This document shows positions 37,252 to 46,911 of a stretch of DNA of 64,000 nucleotides, piece by piece. The number at the start of each line of letters is the position of its first letter. Within the stretch, counting starts at the first letter, position 1. The DNA comes from Actinomycetota bacterium (GTDB lineage: Bacteria > Actinomycetota > Actinomycetes > Actinomycetales > Dermatophilaceae): positions 62,001 through 126,000 of the forward strand of contig JAIUPO010000006.1 in the NCBI GenBank assembly GCA_020160805.1. The letters run 5' to 3'. The notes beneath the pieces are model-generated. The model worked only from the letters and a program-made list of their open reading frames with translations. It ran no database searches and was not told the DNA's origin. The position numbers and the translations under genes were made by a program.

Positions 37252-38951
37252 CTGGCCGAATCCTCCTGTGCGACATAGGACATCGCCACGCTATCGGGCG
37301 TGCGAAGGTGGTGTAGGTGCCCGAGCCAGTGGGCATCATCGCGCTCGGGGAAGTCGAGTCGCTCGTGCCCGCCACGTGTTTCCTCCCGGGCGTGCGCGGC
37401 CGCGGTGAGCGCCAGGCCGAGTTGCGCGAGATTGGTCGTCTCCCAGGCCTCGGTCGTGGGAATCGCCGTGCTCTGCTCCGCCAGCAGGGCGACGAGCGCG
37501 TCATATGCCGCCCGCGTCCCCTCCGCGGTGCGCACCACACCGCTACCCCGCGTCATCGTGCGTTGAACATCGAGGCGGCGCGAGGCATCGAGGAGCACGG
37601 CGTCATCACGTGGCGGCACCGGCGTCGCGGGCGTCAGTTCGCCACGGCCGATGCGCTCGGCGATGTCATCGGCGATTCGGTTGGCGAAGACCAGACCCTC
37701 GAGCAGGGAGTTGGAGGCGAGCCGGTTTGCGCCATGGACACCGGTGCAGGCGGTCTCACCGCAGGCATACAGCCCATCCAGCGTTGACCGGCCGGCGAGG
37801 TCGGTCCAGATGCCACCGGAGGCATAGTGCTGCGCGGGCGCGACAGGGAGCAGTTGCGTGGCAGGGTCGTAGCCGAGCTCGCGGCACCGGGCGACGATCG
37901 AAGGAAAGCGCTTCTCCAAGAAGTCTTTTCCGAGATGTCGGCCATCGAGCCAGACGTGATCGGCGCCCGTTTCCCGCATCCGCGCGACGATCGCTCGCGC
38001 GACGACATCGCGCGGCGCGAGATCGGCCTGCGGGTGCAATCCCTGCATGAAGCGGACGCCCGCGTCGTCGACGAGGAAGGCGCCCTCACCGCGGACGGCC
38101 TCGCTGATCAGTGGCTGCTGCCCCGTCGACCCCTCGCCGAGGAACATCACCGTCGGGTGGAATTGCACGAACTCCAGGTCAGCGAGCCGCGCCCCGGCGC
38201 GCAGCGCCGCCGCCATGCCGTCGCCGGTCGCCACGGAGGGATTGGTCGTCGAGGAATAGACCTGGCCGAGCCCGCCGGTCGCCAGGACCACAGCCCGGGC
38301 GTATGCCGATCCGATACCGTCGTGCTGGCCCTCGCCGATGACGTGGAGGGTGACCCCGCATACCTGTCCGGCGTCGCCGGTGAGCAGGTCGACGACGAGC
38401 GCGTGCTCGATGACCTCGATGCCGGGGTCATTCTTGACCCGGTTCAGCGCTTCGATGAGCGCCCGCGAAATCTCAGCCCCGGTGGCGTCTCCCCCGGCGT
38501 GCGCGATCCGGTCCCGGTGGTGACCGCCCTCGCGCGTGAGCAGGATCTCGCCACTCGCAGCGCGATCGAATTCCGCTCCGAGAGAGACGAGTTCGCGCAC
38601 CCGCACCGGACCCTCGGTGACGAGCACGCGCACGGCTTCCTCGTCGCAGAGCCCAACACCCGCCACAAGCGTGTCATCGAGGTGCTCCTGCGGGGAGTCC
38701 TCAGGGTCCAGCGCAGCAGCGATCCCACCCTGCGCCCATTGCGTCGAGCCGGCCGATAAGACGGTCTTGGTGACGAGCAGGACCCGGTCAACCTGCTCGC
38801 GCAATCGCAAGGCGCAGGTCAGCCCCGCGATGCCGGAACCGACCACGACGACCTCGGCGCTCGTCGTCCAGCCGGGGGCGCCAGCGCGCAGATACCGCGG
38901 GAGGCGAGCATCCGGCATACGCGGAAAGTCTTTCATGGCAACAGGATTCAC
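37248..38951 (-). CDS. nadB: L-aspartate oxidase
   Basis: 567 residues; FAD enzyme that oxidises aspartate to iminoaspartate for NAD synthesis. FAD dinucleotide motif [59 protein letters not shown] and the succinate-dehydrogenase-like C-terminal [20 protein letters not shown] with [20 protein letters not shown]. The first codons overlap the panD stop; an ATG at about 38936 (MKDFPRM) is an alternative start. Confidence 0.96.
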   Translation of the reverse strand: MNPVAMKDFPRMPDARLPRYLRAGAPGWTTSAEVVVVGSGIAGLTCALRLREQVDRVLLVTKTVLSAGSTQWAQGGIAAALDPEDSPQEHLDDTLVAGVGLCDEEAVRVLVTEGPVRVRELVSLGAEFDRAASGEILLTREGGHHRDRIAHAGGDATGAEISRALIEALNRVKNDPGIEVIEHALVVDLLTGDAGQVCGVTLHVIGEGQHDGIGSAYARAVVLATGGLGQVYSSTTNPSVATGDGMAAALRAGARLADLEFVQFHPTVMFLGEGSTGQQPLISEAVRGEGAFLVDDAGVRFMQGLHPQADLAPRDVVARAIVARMRETGADHVWLDGRHLGKDFLEKRFPSIVARCRELGYDPATQLLPVAPAQHYASGGIWTDLAGRSTLDGLYACGETACTGVHGANRLASNSLLEGLVFANRIADDIAERIGRGELTPATPVPPRDDAVLLDASRRLDVQRTMTRGSGVVRTAEGTRAAYDALVALLAEQSTAIPTTEAWETTNLAQLGLALTAAAHAREETRGGHERLDFPERDDAHWLGHLHHLRTPDSVAMSYVAQEDSAR

Positions 38952-39373
38952 TGGTGGCGACGCTTGGTGACGGCGGAGGTCTGCAGTCCGAATCCGTCCG
39001 GAACATCGCCGGCGTCGTGGCCGACCTCGACGATCCGATTGCGCCGATCGACGAAGACGACCTGCGGCTCGAAGGTCGTTGCCTCCTCATCGGTCATCAA
39101 GGCGTAGGCAATGATGATGACGAGGTCACCGGGTGAGATGAGGCGAGCCGCCGCGCCATTGATGCACACCGTTCCACTCCCGCGCTCACCCTCGATCGCG
39201 TAGGTCGTCAGCCGGTGACCGTTGTCGACATCGACGACATCAACCTGCTGACCGGGCAGCAATCCCGCGGCATCCATCAGGTCGCGATCGATGGTCAGCG
39301 ACCCGACATAGTGCAACTCCGCCTGCGTGACGGTGGCGCGATGGATCTTGCAGTGCAACATATTTCGGAGCAT
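38948..39373 (-). CDS. panD: Aspartate 1-decarboxylase precursor
   Basis: 141 residues; makes beta-alanine for pantothenate. Pyruvoyl enzyme that cuts itself at the Gly-Ser of YVGSLTID (residues 24-25). Other motifs: [45 protein letters not shown] and [14 protein letters not shown]. Start at the ATG 39371-39373, 9 bp after the panC stop. Grouped with panC and the NAD genes, both using aspartate. Confidence 0.97.
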   Translation of the reverse strand: MLRNMLHCKIHRATVTQAELHYVGSLTIDRDLMDAAGLLPGQQVDVVDVDNGHRLTTYAIEGERGSGTVCINGAAARLISPGDLVIIIAYALMTDEEATTFEPQVVFVDRRNRIVEVGHDAGDVPDGFGLQTSAVTKRRHQ

Positions 39374-39381
39374 GGGCTGCC

Positions 39382-40311
39382 TTACCTCAGCTCGGCCGGG
39401 CCGAGTTGGTCGGGATTGCTGAAGACCTGGAGCGCGCCGCCGCCGGGGCCGACGAGGACGGGCAGATTGTCGATGAGGCGGGTCGTTCCGACCTTGCCGG
39501 CGACCGCGAGGAGCGCTTCGCCGCGATACCACTCCGGCACGTCCTTGAGCGTCGTCGGGTGGACAAGGACGAGGTAGTCGACCAGCACGAGCGGTTCGGC
39601 GACGAGGACGGCTCGGGCCGCCCGACGCACCGCGGACGGTCCTTCGGTGGCGGCTGCGGCACCGGCTTTCAGAGCGCGGGACAGGCTGAGCGCCACCTCG
39701 CGATCGCTGTCGGTGAGGTACATATTGCGGCTCGACATCGCTAGCCCGTCGCTTTCGCGCACGGTCGGCACCGAGATGACGCGGCCGGGGAAATCGAGGT
39801 CTCGGACCATCCGTCGGATGAGCAGCAACTGCTGAGCGTCCTTCTGTCCGAAATGGAACGCCGATCCTCCGGTTAGGTGCATCAGCTTCGCGACGACGGT
39901 CAGCATCCCATCGAAATGCCCTGGCCGGGACTGACCTTCGAGCACGTCCCCGAGCGGCCCGGCGGACAGGCGGACGCCCGGATCGCCGTCCTGATAGATG
40001 ACATCGGGAGTGGGCGCGAAGACGACATCCGCCCCGAACTCGGTGCAAATCTCCAGGTCGGCATCGAAGGTGCGCGGATAACGCGAGAGGTCTTCACGCG
40101 GCCCGAACTGCAGGGGGTTGAGGAAGATCGTCACGATGACGCGATCGGCGCTCGCCCGCGCCTGCCGAATCAGCGTTGCGTGTCCGTCATGCAGCGCGCC
40201 CATCGTCATGACGACGGCAATCTCGTTGCCGGTCAGCGCTTTCCGCGCCGCGCGTAATTCGTCGCGGGTGCGGGCGACGACGGGTCCGGATGTCTCCGGC
40301 GAGCTGGTCAC
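39382..40311 (-). CDS. panC: Pantothenate synthetase
   Basis: 309 residues; joins pantoate and beta-alanine using ATP. HIGH-like motif [60 protein letters not shown], and KMSKS-equivalent [15 protein letters not shown]. The start overlaps the DUF2520 stop by 4 bp. Part of the DUF2520-panC-panD run, as in mycobacteria. Confidence 0.97.
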   Translation of the reverse strand: MTSSPETSGPVVARTRDELRAARKALTGNEIAVVMTMGALHDGHATLIRQARASADRVIVTIFLNPLQFGPREDLSRYPRTFDADLEICTEFGADVVFAPTPDVIYQDGDPGVRLSAGPLGDVLEGQSRPGHFDGMLTVVAKLMHLTGGSAFHFGQKDAQQLLLIRRMVRDLDFPGRVISVPTVRESDGLAMSSRNMYLTDSDREVALSLSRALKAGAAAATEGPSAVRRAARAVLVAEPLVLVDYLVLVHPTTLKDVPEWYRGEALLAVAGKVGTTRLIDNLPVLVGPGGGALQVFSNPDQLGPAELR

Positions 40312-41219
40312 GGTGTCTCCTTCGATGGGTCCAGAACCTCTCGTATGCTGCGCGCCGCGGCCGCCGAAAGCCGGCGGCCGTTCTCTGCGCGGGTCGTGGT
40401 GGCCGCGGCGAGGGCGCGGTAGACCTCGTCAACGTCCGAGCTTTCCCGCTCGAGAACCTGCAAGTGCTCGGCCACGGTACCGGCATCCCCGCGCGCGACG
40501 GGCCCGGTGAGGGCTGCGTCACCCGAGCGCAGGGCATTGTCCAAGGCGGCCGACAGCAGGGGACGCAAGAGCCGGTCGGTGTTGTCGACGCCAGCGCCCC
40601 GCAGGATCTGGGCGGCCTGCGCGACAAGCGTGACAAGGTAATTGGAGCCATGCGCGAGGCCCAGGTGATACCTGACGCGGTCGAATTCATCGATGACCAA
40701 GGGTTCGCCGCCCATCTCGACGACGAGCGCGCTGGCCGGGGCGAGCAGTTCTGGCGGAGCGGTGACGCCAAAACAACAGTCCCGCAGGCGCATCAGGTCC
40801 ATGCCTGTGCCCGTGAAACTCATCGCCGGGTGGATCGCCATCCCGCCGACCCCGAGTGCGATGGCCGGGGCCAGCGGACCGAGCCCACTGCGACCGGAGG
40901 TGTGGGCCAGCAACTGGCCCGGCCGCCATACTCCCGTGGCCGCGAGGCCGGCGACGAGGTCCGCGAGGGCGTCGTCCGGGACCGCGAGCAGGACCAGATC
41001 GCTCTCGGCGACCACCTCGTCGACGGGCTTGACGGGGGCATCAGGCAGCAGGTCGGCGGCTCGCGCGAGGGACGCCTCGCTGACCGCGCTCACCGCGACG
41101 ATCAGGTGCCCAGCGGCCGCGAGCGCCGCCCCAAGGACCGCCCCCACCTTGCCCGCGCCGACCACGCCGACGCGCAGGCGTCCGGGCGGCAGCGGCGGCA
41201 TCGTCACCGGCAAAGTCAA
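40308..41219 (-). CDS. Rossmann-fold oxidoreductase with DUF2520 domain
   Basis: 303 residues. N-terminal NAD(P)-binding VGVVGAGKVGAVLGAALAAAGH, then LVLLAVPDDALADLVAGLA; C-terminal helical DUF2520 domain with a histidine-rich AIHPAMSFTGTG and AHGSNYLVTLVAQA. The fold resembles ProC and ketopantoate-reductase-like enzymes. Its constant place before panC suggests a role near pantothenate synthesis, but no reaction is proven. Translationally coupled with panC. Confidence 0.9.
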   Translation of the reverse strand: MTLPVTMPPLPPGRLRVGVVGAGKVGAVLGAALAAAGHLIVAVSAVSEASLARAADLLPDAPVKPVDEVVAESDLVLLAVPDDALADLVAGLAATGVWRPGQLLAHTSGRSGLGPLAPAIALGVGGMAIHPAMSFTGTGMDLMRLRDCCFGVTAPPELLAPASALVVEMGGEPLVIDEFDRVRYHLGLAHGSNYLVTLVAQAAQILRGAGVDNTDRLLRPLLSAALDNALRSGDAALTGPVARGDAGTVAEHLQVLERESSDVDEVYRALAAATTTRAENGRRLSAAAARSIREVLDPSKETP

Positions 41220-41259
41220 TCATCCAGGGGTCGCGCGGCGTGCGGGTAGCCTCGGGCGA

Positions 41260-42225
41260 GTGCAGCCGTGGGTCAGCGCGTGGCGCGAGGCGCTCTATGG
41301 CGCGCAGGGCTTCTACCGTCGACCAACCGGGCCCGCCGGGCACTTCGCGACCTCGTGCCACGGGCCGGCCGGCGCGGTGCTTGCCGAGGCCCTGGTGGGG
41401 TGGGCGTTGCGGGATGGGTATGCCGGCATCGTCGACCTCGGGGCGGGGCGCGGGGAGTTGCTTGGGCACCTGGCGGCGGCCGTCACGCAAGCGGGCTGCG
41501 CGGTGCAGCTGATTGGGGTGGACATCGTCTCCCGGCCGGCCGGGCTGGCTGAGCAGGTGGAGTGGGTGCAGTCACCCGGCGGCGCCGCCCTGCCGGATCT
41601 CGGTGCGCTGACGAAGACCCTCGTCTTCGCGAACGAATGGCTCGATGTCATCCCGGTGCCGATCGGACAGGTGGACGATCGTGGCGTCCTGCGCGAGGTG
41701 GAAGTGAACTCGTTCGGCGAGGAGCGGCTGGGCGAACGGGCCGGGGCCAGCGCGACCTTCGGGCCTTCTGAGGTGGCGTGGGCACGGCGTTGGTATGCCG
41801 ATCTGCTCGAGCGGCCGGGGGCGCGCGTCGAGGTTGGGCTGGCGCGTGATCGTGCCCTGGCTGATCTCATCGGCCGGGTCGGGAGTGGAGTGGTCGTGGC
41901 CGTCGACTATGGCCATCTCGTGGGGTGGCGCCCGTTCGATGGGACACTCACGGGTTATCGCGACGGGCGGCAGGTTCCCCCGCTCGCGGACGGGTCGTGC
42001 GATCTGACCTCGCATGTCGCCGTTGACGCGCTGCCGCACCATCGGCTGGTCACCCAGCGCGAAGCGCTCCGGGAGTTGGGAGTGGGGGGTGAGCGGGCGT
42101 CATACGACCTGGCCCGGCGGGAGCCAGCGGCCTATCTTGCTGCGCTGCAGCGCAACTCGGCGGCCGCAGAGCTGCTGAATGCGCCGCTCGGCGACTTCTG
42201 GTGGGCGATCACGCAGGTGCGATGA
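41260..42225 (+). CDS. MidA/NDUFAF7-like SAM-dependent methyltransferase
   Basis: 321 residues from the GTG at 41260. SAM motif I IVDLGAGRGELLGHLA, then IGVDIVSRP, VFANEWLDVIPVP (the NEFFDALP-like post-II motif) and VVVAVDYGHLVGW; this pattern is the Methyltransf_28 (MidA, DUF185) family. The mitochondrial member NDUFAF7 dimethylates an arginine of NDUFS2, the NuoD homologue; an orphan NuoD gene lies 1.3 kb away. The 3' end overlaps the convergent P450 gene by 17 bp. Role as NuoD methylase is inference. Confidence 0.88.
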   Translation: MQPWVSAWREALYGAQGFYRRPTGPAGHFATSCHGPAGAVLAEALVGWALRDGYAGIVDLGAGRGELLGHLAAAVTQAGCAVQLIGVDIVSRPAGLAEQVEWVQSPGGAALPDLGALTKTLVFANEWLDVIPVPIGQVDDRGVLREVEVNSFGEERLGERAGASATFGPSEVAWARRWYADLLERPGARVEVGLARDRALADLIGRVGSGVVVAVDYGHLVGWRPFDGTLTGYRDGRQVPPLADGSCDLTSHVAVDALPHHRLVTQREALRELGVGGERASYDLARREPAAYLAALQRNSAAAELLNAPLGDFWWAITQVR

Positions 42226-43411
42226 CGACCTTTTCGAAGCCGCGCAAGACGAAGGTCGGCCGGCGAATGGCCTCGACGAGCCGCACGTCGGGATAGCGCT
42301 CCAGCAGCAGGCGCGTGGAGATCTGCATCTCCAGCCGGGCGAGGGGCGCGCCGATGCAGAAGTGGATCCCGAGACCAAAGGCGAGATGGTTGTTGGGGGT
42401 GCGCGCGGGGTCGAAGCGATCCGGGTCCGGGAAGAGTGCCGGGTCCCGGTTGGCCGCTCCAAGAAGCGCAAGAGCCTTCTGCCCCTTGGCGATTCGCACA
42501 CCGTCGATCTCCAGATCGTCGGTCGCCGTGCGCTCGAAAAGCTGCAGCGGCGAGTCGTGGCGCAGGAACTCCTCGACAATCGCCTCCACGGCTGCCGTAT
42601 TCTCCGGCTCTACGGTGCCGGGCTTCCCTGCAGCGAGCCAACTATGCAAGCCATTGCCAAAACCATTGACCGAGGCCTCGTGCCCAGCGTTGAGCAGCAG
42701 GACTGCGGTGGCGATCAATTCGCGCTCGGACAGCTTGTCGCTGCCATCGCGGATTTGGACGAGATCGGTGAGCAAGTCCTCGCCGGGGGTCTTAGCCCGC
42801 GCCGCCGCGAGCTGCGAAACATAGGCCGCGAAGTCCCGACACGCTTCGCGAGCCTCCTTCTCCTGCAAGGGAGTCCGATCGACCTCATACATCTTCACGA
42901 TCGCCTGGCTCCACGGACGCAGCAGGTGCCGGTCGATGTCCGGGAAGCCGAGCAACTCGGCGATGACGAGGACCGGCAGTGGCTCGGCATACGTCTCAAT
43001 GACATCGAAAGGCGCCTCGCCGTCGGTGGCCTCGTCGAGCAGCCCGGAAGCAAGCTCCTCGATGCGCGGCGCCAGCCGTTGGACGTGGCCGCGGCCGAAG
43101 GCACCCGCGACGAGCCGGCGAAGCCGAGTGTGTTTGGGCGGCTCGGAGTCGAGAATGGAGTCTGCGTGCAGCCAGTTGAAGGTCTCCCAGTCCGCTTCGG
43201 GTTCGCGTGCGGCGAAGATGCGCCCTAGCCGCCGCTCGCGCAGCACTGCCGAGGCGGTCGCGTGCGAGGTCGCGACGAAGGCCTGCAGGCCCTCATGCCA
43301 GGCAAGCGGCGCGGCCGCCCGCTGAGCCGCGAAGGCGGCATACGGATCGGCAACGAATTGCGGGTCGCTGAAGTCGAGGAGATCGGCGTGCACGCCCCAA
43401 GCTTGGCGCAT
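42209..43411 (-). CDS. Cytochrome P450
   Basis: 400 residues from the ATG at 43409-43411. Heme signature AFGLGIHFCIGAPLARLEM (Cys ligand near residue 349), EEFLR (ExxR, K-helix), ERTATDDLEIDG. The I-helix reads LLNAGHEASVNG: the usual acid is present, but the following threonine of AGHETT is alanine, which may alter proton delivery. No ferredoxin partner lies beside it. Substrate unknown. It converges on and overlaps the methyltransferase gene. Confidence 0.94.
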   Translation of the reverse strand: MRQAWGVHADLLDFSDPQFVADPYAAFAAQRAAAPLAWHEGLQAFVATSHATASAVLRERRLGRIFAAREPEADWETFNWLHADSILDSEPPKHTRLRRLVAGAFGRGHVQRLAPRIEELASGLLDEATDGEAPFDVIETYAEPLPVLVIAELLGFPDIDRHLLRPWSQAIVKMYEVDRTPLQEKEAREACRDFAAYVSQLAAARAKTPGEDLLTDLVQIRDGSDKLSERELIATAVLLLNAGHEASVNGFGNGLHSWLAAGKPGTVEPENTAAVEAIVEEFLRHDSPLQLFERTATDDLEIDGVRIAKGQKALALLGAANRDPALFPDPDRFDPARTPNNHLAFGLGIHFCIGAPLARLEMQISTRLLLERYPDVRLVEAIRRPTFVLRGFEKVVIAPA

Positions 43412-43566
43412 CACCTGTCACTCATTTCTCTCCGGATGCCGAAAGTGTGCGCCTGACCCTGCTTTAGAGCAGGGGGTAAGCGCAGACTTCCCGCCCCAAG
43501 CCCGCCCGCGTCCACGACCGAGGCTGGCTCCGCGACGATCGGCGGGTCGCGCCATAGAGTGGCCGG

Positions 43567-44739
43567 GTGAGCACGACACCGGCCCCGACGGAACTGACGG
43601 TCGGGGTGGGCGCAGGCGGCCTGGCCACGGCCGACATGGTCCTCAATATCGGCCCACAGCATCCGGCGACGCATGGCGTCTTGCGGCTGAAGATCGTCGT
43701 TGACGGCGAGCGGATCATCTCGGCCGACCCGATCATCGGCTACATGCACCGAGGAGCCGAGAAGCTTTTCGAGGTCCGCGACTACCGCCAAATCATCGTG
43801 CTGGCCAACCGGCACGACTGGCTCTCGGCGTTCAGCAACGAACTCGGCGTGGTGCTTGGGGTCGAGTCGATGCTCGGCATGGAAGTGCCCGTGCGCGCCG
43901 TGTGGGCCCGCACTCTGCTTGCCGAGTTGAACCGGGTGCTCAACCACCTGATGTTCCTCGGGTCCTACCCGCTCGAACTCGGCGCGATCACTCCGGTCTT
44001 CTACGCCTTCCGCGAGCGCGAGGAACTCCAGCAGGTCATGGAGGAGATCTCCGGCGGCCGGATGCACTACATGTTCAACCGGGTCGGCGGCCTGAAAGAC
44101 GATCTGCCCCAAGGCTGGCTGGGCCGCGTCGAGGACGCGATCGCGGCGGTGCGGGGGCGTATGCCGGACCTTGAGTCGCTCATCGTCGGCAACGAGATCC
44201 TCGCCGCGCGCACCCGCGGCGTCGGAGTCCTCCCCCCTGCGCTCGCGCATGCTTATGGCGTGTCCGGGCCCATCGCCCGGGCCAGCGGGGTCGATGTGGA
44301 CCTGCGGCGGGACGCCCCCTATCTGGCATACGACGAGCTCTTTGCCGACGGCGGTCCCGGGCGGGTCGTCCTCCGCTCCGCGGGAGACTGCCAGGCCCGG
44401 CTGGAGGTGCTGTTGGAGCAGACGCACGTGAGTCTCGACCTCGCCCAGGCCTGCGTCGAGCAGCTCGGAACGCTGCCGCGCGGGCTCGTCAATGTGAAAC
44501 TGCCCAAGGTGCTCAAGGTGCCCGAGGGCGACCTCTACACCGCGACCGAGAATCCGCTGGGCTTCAACGGTTACTACCTCGTCTCGACCGGGGAGAAGAC
44601 TCCGCACCGGCTCAAGCTGCGCTCGGCGTCCTTCAATAACGTCCAGGTGCTCTCGCGCGTACTGCCCGGGTGCCTGATCGCCGACATGGTCGCGATTCTC
44701 GGCTCGATGTTCTTCGTCGTCGGGGATGTCGACAAGTGA
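43567..44739 (+). CDS. Orphan NADH-quinone oxidoreductase subunit D paralogue
   Basis: 390 residues, full length for NuoD. N-terminal [25 protein letters not shown], and [18 protein letters not shown] are typical. Where NuoD normally has RLDYVS, with the quinone-site tyrosine, this protein reads RHDWLSA. The C-terminal [20 protein letters not shown] and SFNNVQVL are kept. No other complex I genes are in the window, so it is a lone paralogue; similar nuoD2-type genes are known in some actinobacteria (from memory). GTG start at 43567. Its stop overlaps the DinB start. Confidence 0.9.
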   Translation: MSTTPAPTELTVGVGAGGLATADMVLNIGPQHPATHGVLRLKIVVDGERIISADPIIGYMHRGAEKLFEVRDYRQIIVLANRHDWLSAFSNELGVVLGVESMLGMEVPVRAVWARTLLAELNRVLNHLMFLGSYPLELGAITPVFYAFREREELQQVMEEISGGRMHYMFNRVGGLKDDLPQGWLGRVEDAIAAVRGRMPDLESLIVGNEILAARTRGVGVLPPALAHAYGVSGPIARASGVDVDLRRDAPYLAYDELFADGGPGRVVLRSAGDCQARLEVLLEQTHVSLDLAQACVEQLGTLPRGLVNVKLPKVLKVPEGDLYTATENPLGFNGYYLVSTGEKTPHRLKLRSASFNNVQVLSRVLPGCLIADMVAILGSMFFVVGDVDK

Positions 44740-45272
44740 ACGCCCGGTCCCAGCCGGGGCCACACCCGGCCGGACCGACGATTCTGCAGGCGCCGATCGG
44801 GACTCAACTCTGGGCCATGATCGATGAACACCGAGCCATCCTCGCTGCCTGCCTGGACGGCCTCAGCGAGGACGAGGCCCGGGCCGCGCTGGTGCCCTCG
44901 AAGACCACGCTGCTCGGCCTGGTCAAGCACGCGACCTTCGTCGAGCAGGTCTGGTTCGACGAGGCCGTGACCGGGCGCTCCCGGGCTGAAATCGGGATAT
45001 CCGCCACCCCGGACGAGTCCTTCGACCTGGCGCCGAAGGACACCATCGCCTCGGTCTCGGCTGGGTATGCCGCGGCGCTGACGTCCTCCCGCCGCCATAC
45101 CGCAGGCCTGGGTCTGGACGACATCGTCAGCGGCAATCGCCGCGGTCCGCTGCCGCTGCGCTATGTGCTGCTGCACGTGCTGCGCGAACTGGCCCAGCAC
45201 TGCGGCCACGCCGACATCCTGCGCGAGCAACTCCTCGCGGCCCGGCAGGGCGCAGAAGTCAGCGCACGGTAG
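44736..45272 (+). CDS. DinB family protein (DUF664)
   Basis: 178 residues from the GTG at 44736, overlapping the nuoD-like stop. Four-helix DinB fold with the three-histidine metal pattern: [17 protein letters not shown] (first His), later RRHTAGLG, and the C-terminal [20 protein letters not shown]. Members are metal-dependent thiol transferases (mycothiol or bacillithiol S-transferase type). Its translational coupling with the NuoD paralogue is unexplained. Confidence 0.88.
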   Translation: MNARSQPGPHPAGPTILQAPIGTQLWAMIDEHRAILAACLDGLSEDEARAALVPSKTTLLGLVKHATFVEQVWFDEAVTGRSRAEIGISATPDESFDLAPKDTIASVSAGYAAALTSSRRHTAGLGLDDIVSGNRRGPLPLRYVLLHVLRELAQHCGHADILREQLLAARQGAEVSAR

Positions 45273-45306
45273 TTGAATGCGCACAGCTTGCACGGTGTGC
45301 GGATTC

Positions 45307-45458
45307 GACTAACTGCTGCTAGGACACCCCACGAAGTTCGCCCACGCAGTGCGTGGGACCCACGCTCGTACCGCCCACGCAGAGCGTGGGACCCAACTCC
45401 GATACTTCGCGGGGACCCCGTCCGGGAGTTTCGCAACAGGGCCTAGCAGAGGTTAGGA
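45307..45458. repeat. Intergenic palindromic repeat cluster
   Basis: Outer elements GACTAACTGCTGCTAGG (45307-45323) and GCCTAGCAGAGGTTAGGA (45441-45458) are inverted relatives of each other and of the 12005-12084 palindrome. Between them are two 24-bp direct copies (45339-45362 and 45372-45395), each with a CCCACGC/GCGTGGG hairpin and differing by one base. It lies between the convergent DinB and DUF3180 genes. No gene is seen from 45273 to 45470. Confidence 0.8.
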
Positions 45459-45470
45459 CGCCCGCCGGCC

Positions 45471-45935
45471 TCACGACGCGTCGTCGCGTTCGCGCGGAGG
45501 GATGCGGCACCAGGATTGGGCGAGCAGTCCGGCGAGGAGGAGCCAGGCGGAGGCGCCGAGGCCAAGGGCGTAGCCGCGCAACAGGCGCTGGGCGGCCTTG
45601 AGGTCCCAGTCCGGGGCGAGGCCGAGAGCCTGGCCGGCATACAACCCCATCAGGGCGGCACCGGTTAGGGCGGCCGCTTGGGCGAGGGCCAGGGTGCGCG
45701 CGGCGCGGATGGCGTTCAGGTCGGCCTTGCGGCCGCGCAGGTAGCCGCGCACCGCCCAGCCGAACCACAACACGACGATGCCGAGGATCGCGATCAGGAT
45801 CACGGCGGCCATGGGCACGCGCGGCGGGAAGGTGCCGCTCTGCATCAACCGGCGCGTGAGCAGCGCAACGAGCCCCGCCACGAAGAGCGCGAAACCGGCC
45901 GGAATATGCCAGCGCAGACCGCGCCCGCCGGTCAT
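45471..45935 (-). CDS. DUF3180 membrane protein
   Basis: 154 residues with four hydrophobic segments: WHIPAGFALFVAGLVALLT, VPMAAVILIAILGIVVLWFG, ALAQAAALTGAALMGLYAG and RGYALGLGASAWLLLAGLLA. This is the DUF3180 family, found next to folK/folB in actinobacteria (Rv3605c position). It starts about 80 bp after the folBK stop. The linker after segment 2 is basic (RGYLRGRKADLN), placing it in the cytosol. Function unknown. Confidence 0.9.
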   Translation of the reverse strand: MTGGRGLRWHIPAGFALFVAGLVALLTRRLMQSGTFPPRVPMAAVILIAILGIVVLWFGWAVRGYLRGRKADLNAIRAARTLALAQAAALTGAALMGLYAGQALGLAPDWDLKAAQRLLRGYALGLGASAWLLLAGLLAQSWCRIPPRERDDAS

Positions 45936-46017
45936 CTGGGCACCCCCGCAGATAGCGCCCTCCGCTCACCCGAGCCCCCGGGCAACCCAACGACCCCCGG
46001 CACCCGATCCCGACCGG

Positions 46018-46911
46018 TCACCCGAGCACCCCGGCATACGGCCGGACACCGGATGAGTCGACGCTCGTCACGAGCGCGGCGAGGGGCACGATGTCCGCCC
46101 CGACGCGCACCCGCGCGCGCGGGTCGGCATCCAGCCACGGGAGCAGCACGAAGGCCCGTTCGACGGCCCGCGGGTGCGGCAGCAGCAGGGCGGGGTCGTC
46201 GCTGCGGACCTCGTCGCGCTCACCGGGGCTGCCGTACTGGATCAGGTCGAGGTCCAGCGTGCGTTCACCCCAGCGCACGGCGCGCGTGCGGCCGTGTCGG
46301 GCCTCGATCCGGTGCAGGGTCGACAGCACGTCATATGGCGCTAGGTCGGTGCGCGCACGGATAACGGCATTGAGGTAGTCGCCCTGCTCCGGCCCGCCCA
46401 CCGGATCGGTCTCGACCGGGCGGGAGACGGCGAGCACCCGCAGACCCGGCACCCCCCGCAATTCGCTGACCGCGGCGCGCAGCGTCGCCTCGCGGTCCCC
46501 GAGATTGCTCCCCAGCGCGATCACGACCTCGGCGCTGCGGGCCCGGGTAACGGTAACGCTGACATCGGAGAAGGTATGCGCAATGGGCGCCCCGGGCTTG
46601 TGCACCGTCACCTCCGCGTGGGCGACCCCGTCGAGGGTCAGGCAGTCCCCCGCGATGGCCTCGGCGAGTGCCTCGATCAGGTCGTATGACGGTCCGGTAA
46701 TCCGCGCGATCGCCACCTCCGCGACCTGCGCGTAATTCAGCGTGTCGTCCAGGTCGTCGGTGCGCCCGGCCAGCCGGTGATCGACCGACAGCACGATGTC
46801 GACGATGAACTCTTGACCTTCGCGCTTCTCGTGCTCGAAGACCCCGTGATATCCGGTGGCGCGCAGGCCGGTCAAGGTGATGCGATCCGCGGGCCGCGAC
46901 AAACTCCTCAC
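46018..46911 (-). CDS. Bifunctional dihydroneopterin aldolase / HPPK (FolB-FolK fusion)
   Basis: 297 residues. Residues ~10-125 are FolB: ITLTGLRATGYHGVFEHEKREGQEFIVDI and LAEAIAGDCL with VTVHKPGAPI. Residues ~130-297 are FolK: VVIALGSNLGDREATLRAAV, SRPVETDPVGGPEQGDYLNAV, and RWGERTLDLDLIQYG (pyrophosphokinase motif) with LPHPRAVERAFVLLPW. It therefore catalyses two successive steps of folate synthesis. Mycobacteria keep these as two genes. Overlaps the folP stop by 4 bp. Confidence 0.95.
   Translation of the reverse strand: MRSLSRPADRITLTGLRATGYHGVFEHEKREGQEFIVDIVLSVDHRLAGRTDDLDDTLNYAQVAEVAIARITGPSYDLIEALAEAIAGDCLTLDGVAHAEVTVHKPGAPIAHTFSDVSVTVTRARSAEVVIALGSNLGDREATLRAAVSELRGVPGLRVLAVSRPVETDPVGGPEQGDYLNAVIRARTDLAPYDVLSTLHRIEARHGRTRAVRWGERTLDLDLIQYGSPGERDEVRSDDPALLLPHPRAVERAFVLLPWLDADPRARVRVGADIVPLAALVTSVDSSGVRPYAGVLG

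Noticed and set aside
45319-45990. A 223-codon minus-strand frame overlapping DUF3180
   Set aside because: It is a shifted-frame shadow running through a palindromic repeat; DUF3180 in the other frame has clear membrane helices.
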